From Brevundimonas basaltis (GTDB taxonomy: Bacteria > Pseudomonadota > Alphaproteobacteria > Caulobacterales > Caulobacteraceae), in the NCBI RefSeq assembly GCF_014202075.1, contig NZ_JACHFZ010000001.1:62001-126000 (forward strand): a DNA stretch of 64,000 nucleotides, read 5' to 3'. Positions within the stretch are counted from its first letter, which is position 1, and each line of letters starts with the position of its first letter. A program made the position numbers and the translations under genes. A model generated the notes under the pieces. The model did not search any database, had not been told where the DNA came from, and saw only the letters and a list, made by a program, of their open reading frames with translations. This document shows positions 14,337-21,631 of the stretch, in pieces.

Positions 14337-15740
14337 ATGTCTCTCGCCCCCGCCCCAGTCCTGTCAGGACCCACCGGTTCGCTGCTGGACCTGATCGGCA
14401 AGACGCCGATGGTGGAGGTGACGAAGCTGGACACCGGGCCGTGCCGACTGTTCCTGAAACTGGAGTCCCAGAACCCGGGCGGGTCCATCAAGGACCGCAT
14501 CGCCCTGTCGATGATCGCGGCGGCGGAACGGGAGGGCTTCCTGAAGCCCGGCGGCACCATCGTCGAGGCGACGGCCGGCAACACGGGACTGGCGCTGACC
14601 CTGGTGGGGCAGGCCAAGGGCTATAAGGTGCTGCTGGTCATTCCGGACAAGATGTCCAAGGAAAAAATCCAGCATTTGAGGGCGATGGGCGCCGATGTTC
14701 GTCTGACGCGTTCGGACGTCCCGCATGGGCATCCCGACTATTACACCGACATGGCCGAACGGCTGGCGCAGCAAATCCCGGGCGGATTCTACGTCAACCA
14801 GTTCGCCAACGACGCCAACTCCGAGGCGCATTTCAGGACCACCGGGCCGGAGATCTGGGAGCAGATGGACGGCAGGGTCGACGCCTTCGTCGCGGGCATC
14901 GGCTCGGGCGGCACGATCACCGGCATCGGCCGCTATCTGAAGAGCGTCGGCTCGGACGCGAAGATCATCCTTGCGGACCCGGTCGGCTCGACCCTGGCGG
15001 GGATCGTCAACGAGGGCGTGCCGGGTCCGGAGGGCAGCTACACCGTCGAGGGCATCGGGCAGAATTTCGTGCCGGATACGGCCGAGATGGATCTGATCGA
15101 TAGCGCTTATTCCATCCCGGACGGCGAGGCGATCGCCACGGTGCGCGATCTGTTGCTGAAGGAAGGGGTGCTGGCGGGATCGTCGTCGGGCACCCTGATC
15201 GCCGCCGCCCTGCGCTGGTGTCGCGAGCAGACCGAGCCGAAGCGGGTCGTGACTTTCGTCTGCGACACGGGGGCGAAATATCTGTCCAAGGTCTACAATG
15301 ACGCGTGGCTGGCCGACCAAGGGCTTGCCGAACGCGAGATCCACGGAGACCTGTCGGACCTGATCACGCGCAAATACGAGAAAGGCGACGTGGTGGTGAT
15401 CAGCCCGGACGACACCCTCGACACGGCCTTCAAGCGGATGAAGGGGGCGGATGTTTCGCAGCTGCCCGTGATCGAGGACGGGCGGCTGGTCGGCATCGTC
15501 GACGAGAGCGACATCGTCCAGGTGATGCACACCGACGAGATCACCCGCGAGGCGCGGTTCAAGAAGCCTGTCGGCTCGGTGATGACGCGCGATCTGGACA
15601 CGGTGCAGGTATCGGAGCCGCTGGAGGCGCTGATCCCGCTGTTCGACCGCGACCGGGTGGCCATCGTGCTGGACGGCGAGACCTTCGTCGGGCTGATCAC
15701 GCGAAGCGATCTGATCAATCACCTGAGTTTGAACCGGTAG
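14337..15740 (+). CDS. Cystathionine beta-synthase
   Basis: This 467-residue PLP enzyme joins homocysteine and serine to make cystathionine, the first step of reverse transsulfuration. Residues about 15-320 form the fold-II catalytic domain: LKLESQNPGGSIKDRIAL holds the PLP lysine, Lys52; EATAGNTGLALTLVGQAKGY binds the substrate carboxylate; GIGSGGTITGIGRYL is the phosphate loop. Residues about 340-465 are two CBS motifs (DVVVISPDDTLDTAFKRM and VMTRDLDTVQVSEPLEALI), the regulatory module that tells CBS from cysteine synthase. The N-terminal heme domain of animal CBS is absent. Start ATG 14337 has CACGGAGTATCTGA upstream. It heads an operon that ends in cystathionine gamma-lyase, which supports CBS over cysteine synthase. 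Confidence 0.92.
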   Translation: MSLAPAPVLSGPTGSLLDLIGKTPMVEVTKLDTGPCRLFLKLESQNPGGSIKDRIALSMIAAAEREGFLKPGGTIVEATAGNTGLALTLVGQAKGYKVLLVIPDKMSKEKIQHLRAMGADVRLTRSDVPHGHPDYYTDMAERLAQQIPGGFYVNQFANDANSEAHFRTTGPEIWEQMDGRVDAFVAGIGSGGTITGIGRYLKSVGSDAKIILADPVGSTLAGIVNEGVPGPEGSYTVEGIGQNFVPDTAEMDLIDSAYSIPDGEAIATVRDLLLKEGVLAGSSSGTLIAAALRWCREQTEPKRVVTFVCDTGAKYLSKVYNDAWLADQGLAEREIHGDLSDLITRKYEKGDVVVISPDDTLDTAFKRMKGADVSQLPVIEDGRLVGIVDESDIVQVMHTDEITREARFKKPVGSVMTRDLDTVQVSEPLEALIPLFDRDRVAIVLDGETFVGLITRSDLINHLSLNR

Positions 15741-15744
15741 GCCG

Positions 15745-16497
15745 ATGGGACGCAGCCGGCTCCTGATCGTCGTATTGGGGCTGGTCTGGTCGCTCGCGCC
15801 GGCGGCCCGCGCGGCCTGCGCCGACGACATTCCCCACGCGGCGACACGGGAGCAGACCAGCTACGCCAGCGGCGCGGCCACGGTCCGGGGACTGATCTAT
15901 CGCCCGGCGCGGCCGAATGGCGCGGGGGTGGTGCTGCTGCACGGCGCGAGGGGGTTGGCGGCCGACGCGACGACCTTCGACCCGCACGCCGTCCAGCTGG
16001 CGTCTCGAGGCTACCATGTGCTGGTCCCGAACTACTATGACGCCGCGCCCGGTCGGGAGCGGCGCACCAGCCGCGACATGCGCGTCTGGCGCGGCGTGGC
16101 GCGGAACGGGGCGGCGTATCTGGCGCAGCAGCCCGGCGTGGAGGCGAATCGGGTGGCGCTGTGGGGCTATTCGCTCGGCGGCTTCCTGTCCGGCGAGGCG
16201 GCGATGGAGAGCGTGGGCGTGGCGGCTGCGGTCGCGCTGGCCGCCGGGCTCGACGGCGGCGAGATGGGCCGGGACCGGCGGGCGGTTCCTCTTCTGCTGA
16301 TCCACGCCCGGACCGATCCGGTGATTTCGCCGATGTCGACGCGGCGCTGGGGCGACGGCTTGCAACGTCGGGGCGCGATGGTGGAGGTTCAGGCTCTGGA
16401 CTGGGATGGGCATGGCTTCGATGGTCCGACCTGGTGCGACGTGTTCGGACGGACGCGGGCCTTTCTGGAGCGCGCCCTGGTCGGGGAAGGAGCTTGA
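15745..16497 (+). CDS. Secreted dienelactone hydrolase-like alpha/beta hydrolase (first of three)
   Basis: This 250-residue hydrolase has a Sec signal (MGRSRLLIVVLGLVWSLAPAARA). The oxyanion strand is GVVLLHGARG, the nucleophile elbow WGYSLGGFLSG with Ser143, then HARTDPVIS (Asp) and DWDGHGFDGPTW (His), a complete catalytic triad of the dienelactone-hydrolase type. It starts 4 bp after the cystathionine beta-synthase stop and is followed 4 bp later by a paralogue. DPHAVQLASRGYHVLVPNYYDA is shared nearly word for word with the second copy. Substrate is unknown; export argues against a direct cytoplasmic transsulfuration role. Confidence 0.85.
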   Translation: MGRSRLLIVVLGLVWSLAPAARAACADDIPHAATREQTSYASGAATVRGLIYRPARPNGAGVVLLHGARGLAADATTFDPHAVQLASRGYHVLVPNYYDAAPGRERRTSRDMRVWRGVARNGAAYLAQQPGVEANRVALWGYSLGGFLSGEAAMESVGVAAAVALAAGLDGGEMGRDRRAVPLLLIHARTDPVISPMSTRRWGDGLQRRGAMVEVQALDWDGHGFDGPTWCDVFGRTRAFLERALVGEGA

Positions 16498-16501
16498 GGT
16501 C

Positions 16502-17305
16502 ATGACCACGGATCGGGCGCTCCGCCGGTCGGCACTGGCGCTGATCGGCCTTACCGCGATGCTGGGGAGCGGGCCGTCAACCGTCCTGGCCCAGGCGCAG
16601 GTCGGCGTGCCGGGCTGCACGGACGACGCGCCGGTCCGGGCGATGCGGGAGTCGATCACCTTCGACAGCCGCGGGCGGACCATCCGGGCCCACCTCTATA
16701 CCCCCCGGGGAGAGGCCAACGGCGAGGGCCTCGTGCTGCTGCACGGCGGCACGGGCTTCGAGATGAACTCGATCCTTTTCGACGCTCACGCCATCCAGCT
16801 GGCGTCGCGGGGTTACCGGGTCATCCTGCCGGCCTATTTCGACGCGGCTGACCCCGATGCGCGGCGGCGGACCGCAGTGGCGCGAGCGTGGCGGCAGGCG
16901 GCGCTGGACGCCGCCGAGGCCCTGTCGGCCGAGCCGGGCATGGCCCGCGATCGGGTGGCGCTGTGGGGCTATTCGCGCGGCGCGGCGGTCGGGGCCGATG
17001 CGGCCACAGCCGAGGGCAGCGGCGTGCGGTCGGCGATCCTGGTGGCCGGAGGCGGGGCGGTCGAGGGCAGCGTCGCCGGACGGGACCTGTCGGTTCTTTT
17101 ATTGCACGCGCGGCGCGACGAGGCCGTGCCGGTGCGCTCGACACTGCGTCTGGCGGAAGCGCTGCGCGAGGCGGGGGCGACTGTAGAGGTCCGGGAGCTG
17201 GCCTTCGACGGCCACCAGTACGACCTGCCGACCTGGTGCGAGGCGTTCAGAACGACCCGCGCCTTCCTCGAGAACCGGAGGGAGGCAGGCGATGGACCGG
17301 CGTAG
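16502..17305 (+). CDS. Secreted dienelactone hydrolase-like alpha/beta hydrolase (second of three)
   Basis: This 267-residue paralogue of the preceding gene has a signal peptide (ALALIGLTAMLGSGPSTVLAQA). GLVLLHGGTGF gives the oxyanion strand, VALWGYSRGAAVG the nucleophile Ser158, LLLHARRDEAVPV the Asp and LAFDGHQYDLPTW the His. The start is ATG 16502, 96 bp inside the longest open frame, because that is where the gene leaves the end of its neighbour and a signal sequence begins. It overlaps the third hydrolase by 14 bp. FDAHAIQLASRGYRVILPAYFD shows close kinship with copy one. Confidence 0.85.
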   Translation: MTTDRALRRSALALIGLTAMLGSGPSTVLAQAQVGVPGCTDDAPVRAMRESITFDSRGRTIRAHLYTPRGEANGEGLVLLHGGTGFEMNSILFDAHAIQLASRGYRVILPAYFDAADPDARRRTAVARAWRQAALDAAEALSAEPGMARDRVALWGYSRGAAVGADAATAEGSGVRSAILVAGGGAVEGSVAGRDLSVLLLHARRDEAVPVRSTLRLAEALREAGATVEVRELAFDGHQYDLPTWCEAFRTTRAFLENRREAGDGPA

Positions 17306-18041
17306 CCTGCTGGCCGGCGCCGCAGCGGCGGGGCTGGCGGGGGCGGTCCGGGCGCAGGAGCCGGTCCTGCCGACGCCGACCTACGAGGGCATGACCTTCG
17401 ACAGCCATGGCAAGACCATCCGGGCCATACACTACCGGCCGGTCGGCGAGGGGCGGCGCGCCGCCATCGTGATGATGCACGGCTCGGGCGGGCGGATCAG
17501 GAACCGCGGCCCCTGGCACGAGCTGGCCATGCGGTTCGCGGGCGAGGGCTACCAGGTGCTGACGCCGCTCTATACCGACGCCTTTCCCGACGACGGGATC
17601 CGGCCCGAGCGGATGATGGAGGCATGGCGCGACGTCGGCGAGCACGCCATCGACTGGTTCATCGACCGGGGCGTAGACCGACGCAGGACGGCGATGTTCG
17701 GCTACTCGTTGGGGTCCTATGTCGCCGTCGACGGGGCTCTGGGTAACAGCAGGGCGGCGGCGGCGATCGGGCTGGCTGGCGGGACGGACGTCTATACGCC
17801 GCGCGTGCCCCGGCGGCGGATACCGGTGCTGGTCATCCGGGCCGAGAACGACGACCACGTGCTGCCGCGCAATACGGCAGCGTGGGCCCGCTTCCTGCGC
17901 GACCATGACATCAACGTACGGGTTGAAGTGATCGCCGGGGCCGGCCATCTGTTCAGACCACGCGAGTGGGCCGAGATCTTCGCCCGCTCGGCCGAGTTTT
18001 ACAGCGGCAACATCGGCCGCATCGATCAGGACACCGCATGA
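17292..18041 (+). CDS. Secreted dienelactone hydrolase-like alpha/beta hydrolase (third of three)
   Basis: This 249-residue, more divergent paralogue begins MDRRSLLAGAAAAGLAGAVRAQ, a signal peptide of possible Tat character. The shared block YEGMTFDSHGKTIRAIHYRP aligns with ESITFDSRGRTIRAHLYTP of copy two. Triad candidates are Ser139 in MFGYSLGSYV, Asp in VIRAENDDHVLP and His in IAGAGHLFRP. It overlaps the second hydrolase by 14 bp and the cystathionine gamma-lyase start by 4 bp (ATGA), so all five genes from 14337 to 19201 form one tightly coupled operon. Substrate unknown. Confidence 0.83.
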   Translation: MDRRSLLAGAAAAGLAGAVRAQEPVLPTPTYEGMTFDSHGKTIRAIHYRPVGEGRRAAIVMMHGSGGRIRNRGPWHELAMRFAGEGYQVLTPLYTDAFPDDGIRPERMMEAWRDVGEHAIDWFIDRGVDRRRTAMFGYSLGSYVAVDGALGNSRAAAAIGLAGGTDVYTPRVPRRRIPVLVIRAENDDHVLPRNTAAWARFLRDHDINVRVEVIAGAGHLFRPREWAEIFARSAEFYSGNIGRIDQDTA

Positions 18042-19201
18042 GTTCGCTGAAGAACAGCCAGGGTTTCTCGACCCGCGCCATCCACGCCGGTCAGCGGCCC
18101 GACCCGACGACGGGCGCGGTGATGACGCCGATCTACGCCACCTCCACCTATGCCCAGGAAAGCCCGGGCGTGAACAAGGGCTATGAATACGCCCGCGGAA
18201 AGAACCCGACGCGGGAGGCGTTCGAGGCCTGTCTGGCGGACCTTGAGGGCGGCACGCACGGCTTCGGCTTCGCCAGCGGCATGGCGGCGACCTCGACGGC
18301 GCTGGAGCTGCTGGACGCGGGGTCGCACATCGTCACCGGCGACGACCTGTACGGCGGGTCCTGGCGGTTGTTTGAGCGGGTGCGGCGGCGCTCGATGGGT
18401 CTGGACTTCGCCTACGTCGACCTGAGCGATCTGGCGGCGGTCGAGGCGGCGATCACGCCGAAGACCCGGATGATCTGGGCCGAGACGCCGACCAATCCGC
18501 TGATGAAGCTGGCCGACATCGCCGGCCTGTCCAGGATCGCGAAGGCGCACGGGCTCAAGCTGGTGGTCGACAACACCTTCGCGACGCCGTTCAGCCAGCA
18601 GCCGCTGAAACTGGGCGCCGACGTGGTGATGCATTCGGCGACCAAATATCTGAACGGCCATTCGGACATCATCGGCGGGGCGCTGGTCACCGGGGACCCG
18701 GAGCTGGCGAAGGAGATCAAGTTTCTCCAGAACTCGGTCGGCGGCATCATGGGGCCGTTCGACGCCTTCCTCGCCAACCGCGGGCTGAAGACGCTGGGCC
18801 TGCGCATGAAGGCGCATAACGAGAACGCCCTGGCTGTCGCCCGCTGGCTGGAAGACCGCAAGGGCGTCGCCAAGGTGATCTATCCGGGCCTGATCAGCCA
18901 TCCGCAGCACGATCTGGCGGCGACGCAGATGAACGGGCGCTTCGGCGGCATGGTCACGGCGATCATCGACGGTGATCTGGCGCGCACGCGTCAGGTGCTG
19001 GAGCGGGTGCAGGTCTTCACCCTGGCGGAGTCGCTGGGCGGGGTGGAGAGTCTGGTCAACCACCCGGCCATCATGACCCATGCGAGCGTGCCGAAAGAGG
19101 TGCGAGAGGCCGGCGGCGTGACGGAGAACCTGATCCGGCTGTCGGTGGGCGTGGAGGAGGTCGAGGACCTGATCGCGGACCTGGATCAGGCGCTGGGGTA
19201 G
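18038..19201 (+). CDS. Cystathionine gamma-lyase (or gamma-synthase), PLP-dependent
   Basis: This 387-residue fold-I PLP enzyme of the Cys/Met metabolism family starts at ATG 18038 (MSSLKNSQGFSTRAIHAGQ); the open frame extends 72 bp upstream inside the hydrolase. The PLP lysine is Lys203 in VVMHSATKYLNGHSD, with YEYARGKNPTREAFE, FASGMAATSTALELL and VDNTFATPFSQQPL around the cofactor. The C-terminal AESLGGVESLVNHPAIMTHASVP and LIRLSVGVEEVEDLIADL are shared by lyase and synthase. Linkage to cystathionine beta-synthase favours the gamma-lyase reaction (cystathionine to cysteine, 2-oxobutyrate and ammonia). Sequence alone does not exclude gamma-synthase. Confidence 0.88.
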   Translation: MSSLKNSQGFSTRAIHAGQRPDPTTGAVMTPIYATSTYAQESPGVNKGYEYARGKNPTREAFEACLADLEGGTHGFGFASGMAATSTALELLDAGSHIVTGDDLYGGSWRLFERVRRRSMGLDFAYVDLSDLAAVEAAITPKTRMIWAETPTNPLMKLADIAGLSRIAKAHGLKLVVDNTFATPFSQQPLKLGADVVMHSATKYLNGHSDIIGGALVTGDPELAKEIKFLQNSVGGIMGPFDAFLANRGLKTLGLRMKAHNENALAVARWLEDRKGVAKVIYPGLISHPQHDLAATQMNGRFGGMVTAIIDGDLARTRQVLERVQVFTLAESLGGVESLVNHPAIMTHASVPKEVREAGGVTENLIRLSVGVEEVEDLIADLDQALG

Positions 19202-19380
19202 GGGCCGGCCCAACGGTCCACCCTCGTCACGCTCGGGCAATATCGATCGCCGCCGAAGGCGATCTGTTCGGCCAGGCTGTTGGGAGCACCGGCATCCCCA
19301 CAAGGTCGCCCTCGCGCGCCGCCGGGTCCCCGGTCTGGGCCGCTGCACGGTTTGCCGGCGCAAGACGGGACAGGAGGGTA
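19202..19380. repeat. Degenerate family B repeat between the transsulfuration operon and the 87-aa gene
   Basis: This stretch carries GCCGAAGGCGATCTGTTC followed by CAGGCTGT (19252-19281) and GCGCGCCGCCGGGTCCC (about 19314-19330), the same blocks in the same order as the element at 3003-3168. The outer CGTCAT arms are not intact: CTCGTCACGCTCGGGCA on the left has no clean partner on the right. I read it as an older, decayed copy. No gene is visible. Confidence 0.6.
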
Positions 19381-19383
19381 GGT

Positions 19384-19647
19384 TCAGGCCGCCTTGCCGG
19401 GCAGCGCGGTCTGGTGGCCGGTGGCGGGGACGGCCTTCTTCTTCGCCGGGGCGCGCTTCTTCGGTTCGGCGACCGACTTGGGCGCGGCGGCGCGGCGGGC
19501 GGTTTCGGCGTCGATCAGGGGCAGGATATCACCGGCCGCCGTCATCTGGGCCGGCGTGCCGGCTTCCGACAGGCGGGCGGCGTTGGCGCGCAGGGCCTTC
19601 AGGTCAGGATCGCTCATGGCGGGGATCATGTCGGCAAGCGGGGTCAT
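19384..19647 (-). CDS. Small hypothetical protein with Lys/Ala/Pro-rich tail
   Basis: This 87-residue protein starts MTPLADMIPAMSDPDLKALRANAARL and includes SEAGTPAQMTAAGDILPLIDAETARR. The second half, KSVAEPKKRAPAKKKAVPATG, is a basic, disordered tail of the kind seen on DNA-binding proteins. A GGAG sits 6 nt before the ATG at 19647, which supports translation. It follows the first cold-shock gene on the same strand after a GC-rich hairpin. I do not recognise a family. Confidence 0.6.
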   Translation of the reverse strand: MTPLADMIPAMSDPDLKALRANAARLSEAGTPAQMTAAGDILPLIDAETARRAAAPKSVAEPKKRAPAKKKAVPATGHQTALPGKAA

Positions 19648-19680
19648 CGGCGGTCTCCGGAAGGCGGGGAAGGGGTGGTC

Positions 19681-19709
19681 GGGCCGGCGCCGTGATCGGC
19701 GGCCGGCCC
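19681..19709 (-). terminator. Possible hairpin after the first cold-shock gene
   Basis: GGGCCGGC (19681-19688) pairs with GCCGGCCC (19702-19709), and adjoining GC pairs extend the stem. No T-run follows on the minus strand, so this may be a pause or stability hairpin and not a true intrinsic terminator. Confidence 0.4.
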
Positions 19710-19725
19710 TCCCGTCATTCGAAAC

Positions 19726-19938
19726 CTATTCGGCGGCCTTCAGGCGACCGGCGGATTCCTTGCCCGAGCGCGCGTCGCGTTCGACCTCGTAGGAGACCTT
19801 CTGGTTTTCGTTGAGCGAACCCAGGTCCGAGACCTCGACGGCCGAAGCGTGGACAAACACATCCTTGCCGCCGTCGTCAGGGGCGATGAAGCCATAGCCC
19901 TTGGTGGAGTTGTACCATTTCACAGTGCCGGTAGCCAT
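19726..19938 (-). CDS. Cold-shock protein (CspA family), copy 1
   Basis: This 70-residue cold-shock domain protein is a single-stranded nucleic acid chaperone. RNP1 is [10 protein letters not shown] and RNP2 is VFVHASAV; the start [16 protein letters not shown] is typical. The end, [21 protein letters not shown], is shared with the second copy at 20985 (KESAGQLK). A strong ribosome-binding site (GGAGGTCCTGAAA) precedes ATG 19938. The 160-nt leader upstream is similar to that of copy 2, so both are probably controlled the same way. Confidence 0.94.
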   Translation of the reverse strand: MATGTVKWYNSTKGYGFIAPDDGGKDVFVHASAVEVSDLGSLNENQKVSYEVERDARSGKESAGRLKAAE

Positions 19939-20105
19939 TTTCAGGACCTCCGCTAGCAGTTGACCGCCGGAAGAGTTCCGGGTCGGCCTGTCGGGTCTGA
20001 ATGGGATCGGCTTTGGACCTCGGTGCGCGATGCAAAGGGCAGCAGCGTTTCGCAGAGAGATCGACGCTTATCAGGTGGGCGCTTCCGGCCCGAATAGCAA
20101 GAGCG
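19939..20105 (-). promoter_or_regulatory. Conserved leader of cold-shock gene copy 1
   Basis: The 5' region shares several blocks with that of the other cold-shock gene at 21198: CAACTGCTAGCGGAGGTCC near the start codon, TTCAGACCCGACAGGC in the middle, and 24 identical bases (20045-20068, ending GCGTTTCGCAG on the complementary strand). Blocks keep their order and roughly their spacing while the DNA between them has drifted. This pattern fits a structured 5' UTR, as in enterobacterial cspA, or a promoter plus UTR. The limits and fold are inferred. Confidence 0.6.
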
Positions 20106-20116
20106 GAGCGGAAACG

Positions 20117-20154
20117 CCCCCGGGCCGCCGGGAAGGAGGAACGGCGGCCCGGGG
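20117..20154 (-). terminator. GC-rich hairpin after the fasciclin gene
   Basis: CCCCGGGCCGCCG (from 20117) pairs with CGGCGGCCCGGGG (to 20154) around an 11-13-nt loop. On the minus strand it lies 11 bp beyond the fasciclin stop and is followed by CGTTTCC, a weak T-run. Probably the terminator of that gene. Confidence 0.6.
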
Positions 20155-20164
20155 CTGGTCTCCA

Positions 20165-20779
20165 CTAGTCGGGCATGGAGACGGTGTCGGTGACGTGGAT
20201 GACGCCATTGGACTGGAACACATCGGCCTGGGTGACGGTGGCTTCGCCACCCTTTTCGTCGGTGAGGATCACCGAGGAGCCGCGCAGGGAGGCGGTCAGG
20301 GTTCCGCCCTCGACGGTGGTCAGCCGGGCGCTGCCGCCGCCGGCCTGGATCTGCTGGATCAGGTCGGCTGCGGCGATCCGGCCGGACACCACATGGTAGG
20401 TCAGGATCCTGGTCAGGGTCGCCTTGTTGGCGGGCTGGACGAGGCTTTCGACCGTGCCGGCCGGCAGTTTGGCGAAGGCGGCGTCGGTCGGGGCGAAGAC
20501 GGTGAACGGACCCGGGCCGGACAGGGTCTCGACCAGGCCGGCGGCGGTCACGGCGGCGACAAGGGTCGTGTGATCGGCCGAGTTGACGGCGTTTTCGACG
20601 ATAGTCTTGTTCGGATACATGGCCGCGCCGCCGACCATGGGGACATCCTGGGCCGGGGCCGACGCGGCGTCGGCGGGTTCCGGAGCGGGGGTTTCCGCGG
20701 CGTTCGAGCAGGCGCTGGCGAACATGGCGGTGGCGGCGACGCCGGCGACGAGCAGGGTGCGGTTAGCGGTGAATTTCAT
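20165..20779 (-). CDS. Fasciclin (FAS1) domain lipoprotein
   Basis: This 204-residue exported protein has a lipoprotein signal, LLVAGVAATAMFASAC, with Cys24 as lipid site. After a Pro/Ala-rich linker comes one FAS1 domain (about 60-204): TIVENAVNSADHTTLVAAV, GPGPFTVFAPTDAAFAKLPAG, TLTRILTYHVVSGRI and the C-terminal QADVFQSNGVIHVTDTVSMP, all standard FAS1 elements. FAS1 proteins mediate adhesion or surface interactions; the partner is unknown. It lies between the two cold-shock genes on the same strand, with its own hairpin. Confidence 0.9.
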   Translation of the reverse strand: MKFTANRTLLVAGVAATAMFASACSNAAETPAPEPADAASAPAQDVPMVGGAAMYPNKTIVENAVNSADHTTLVAAVTAAGLVETLSGPGPFTVFAPTDAAFAKLPAGTVESLVQPANKATLTRILTYHVVSGRIAAADLIQQIQAGGGSARLTTVEGGTLTASLRGSSVILTDEKGGEATVTQADVFQSNGVIHVTDTVSMPD

Positions 20780-20920
20780 TTGTGTCTCTCCTGAGCGGCC
20801 GTTGATACGGCTCAGGACTGGAGACGAACGGGGGGCGCGGACGGATCAGAACCGCGGCTACTGGCCACACCGGGCCATCCGCCCCGGACGTTCATTCGTA
20901 GGGCTGACCCCGGACAGCAA

Positions 20921-20952
20921 AACGGCGGCGGGGCCGGAGCCCCGCCGCCGTT
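20921..20952 (-). terminator. Terminator after cold-shock gene copy 2
   Basis: AACGGCGGCGGGGC (20921-20934) pairs with GCCCCGCCGCCGTT (20939-20952), a 14-bp perfect stem with a 4-nt loop. On the minus strand the stem runs into TTTTGCTG. It lies 32 bp past the cold-shock stop. Confidence 0.85.
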
Positions 20953-20984
20953 CGAAATCACGCGCCGGAGACCGGCGCCTGAAA

Positions 20985-21197
20985 TCAGCCCTCGGTCTTC
21001 AGCTGACCAGCGGATTCCTTGCCCGAACGCTTGTCGCGCTCGATTTCGTAGGAAACCTTCTGGTTTTCATCGAGGCCGCGCAGGCCCGCCTGTTCGACGG
21101 CCGAGATGTGGACGAACACGTCCTTGCCGCCGTCGTCAGGCTGGATGAAGCCGTAGCCCTTGGTGCCGTTGAACCATTTCACAGTGCCGGTAGCCAT
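20985..21197 (-). CDS. Cold-shock protein (CspA family), copy 2
   Basis: This 70-residue cold-shock protein starts [22 protein letters not shown]1 ([10 protein letters not shown]) and RNP2 (VFVHISAV) are intact, and here Trp-Phe precedes Asn as in classic CspA (copy 1 has Trp-Tyr). The C-terminus [18 protein letters not shown] parallels copy 1. GGAGGTCCTGAAA precedes the start, identical to copy 1. A strong terminator follows. The conserved leader extends to about 21354. Confidence 0.94.
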   Translation of the reverse strand: MATGTVKWFNGTKGYGFIQPDDGGKDVFVHISAVEQAGLRGLDENQKVSYEIERDKRSGKESAGQLKTEG

Positions 21198-21354
21198 TTT
21201 CAGGACCTCCGTTAGCAGTTGGCTTCAGGGAAGAGCCCCTGGAGCCTGTCGGGTCTGAAAGGAGCGGCTAGACCTCAGTGCGAAAGCAGAGGGTGGCGTT
21301 TCGCAGAGAGATCGACGCTGGAGTTGTGGACTCTTCCGGTGACGAAAGCAAGGC
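21198..21354 (-). promoter_or_regulatory. Conserved leader of cold-shock gene copy 2
   Basis: This region matches the leader of copy 1 in ordered blocks: CAACTGCTAACGGAGGTCC beside the start, TTTCAGACCCGACAGGC, and the same 24-base block at 21296-21319. It ends 8 bp before the stop of the upstream 76-aa gene, so the promoter probably lies within it or inside that gene. Confidence 0.6.
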
Positions 21355-21362
21355 GGCGAAGC

Positions 21363-21593
21363 TCAGCTCGCGGCGTCTTCCGCGGTATGGCCGGCCGCCT
21401 GTTCGGCGGGGGCGACGTAATGCTCCTGGCACAGCTTGCGCAGGGCTGCGCTCAGGCTGGGGCCGTAGAGAGAGTCCTGGATGCGGTCGAAACCCTCGGA
21501 CGAAAGGGCCTGCTTGATGTCGCTGACGGTGCGGCAGCGCCCCTCGCGGGCGAGTTCATAGGCGCGTTCGAGTGTGGTCGGTCGGTGAGTCAT
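21363..21593 (-). CDS. Small hypothetical protein (76 aa)
   Basis: This 76-residue protein reads MTHRPTTLERAYELAREGRC, RTVSDIKQALSSEGFDRIQD, SLYGPSLSAALRKLCQEHYV and a polar tail. The helical pattern LERAYELAREGRCRTVSDIKQAL..EGF looks like a small winged-helix or HTH-like fold found in alphaproteobacterial hypotheticals, but I cannot assign a family. No good alternative start is seen. It is directly upstream of the second cold-shock leader on the same strand. Confidence 0.6.
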   Translation of the reverse strand: MTHRPTTLERAYELAREGRCRTVSDIKQALSSEGFDRIQDSLYGPSLSAALRKLCQEHYVAPAEQAAGHTAEDAAS

Positions 21594-21631
21594 GCCTTTC
21601 AGATAGGCATGATCGGGCGAGATTGCGAGCC

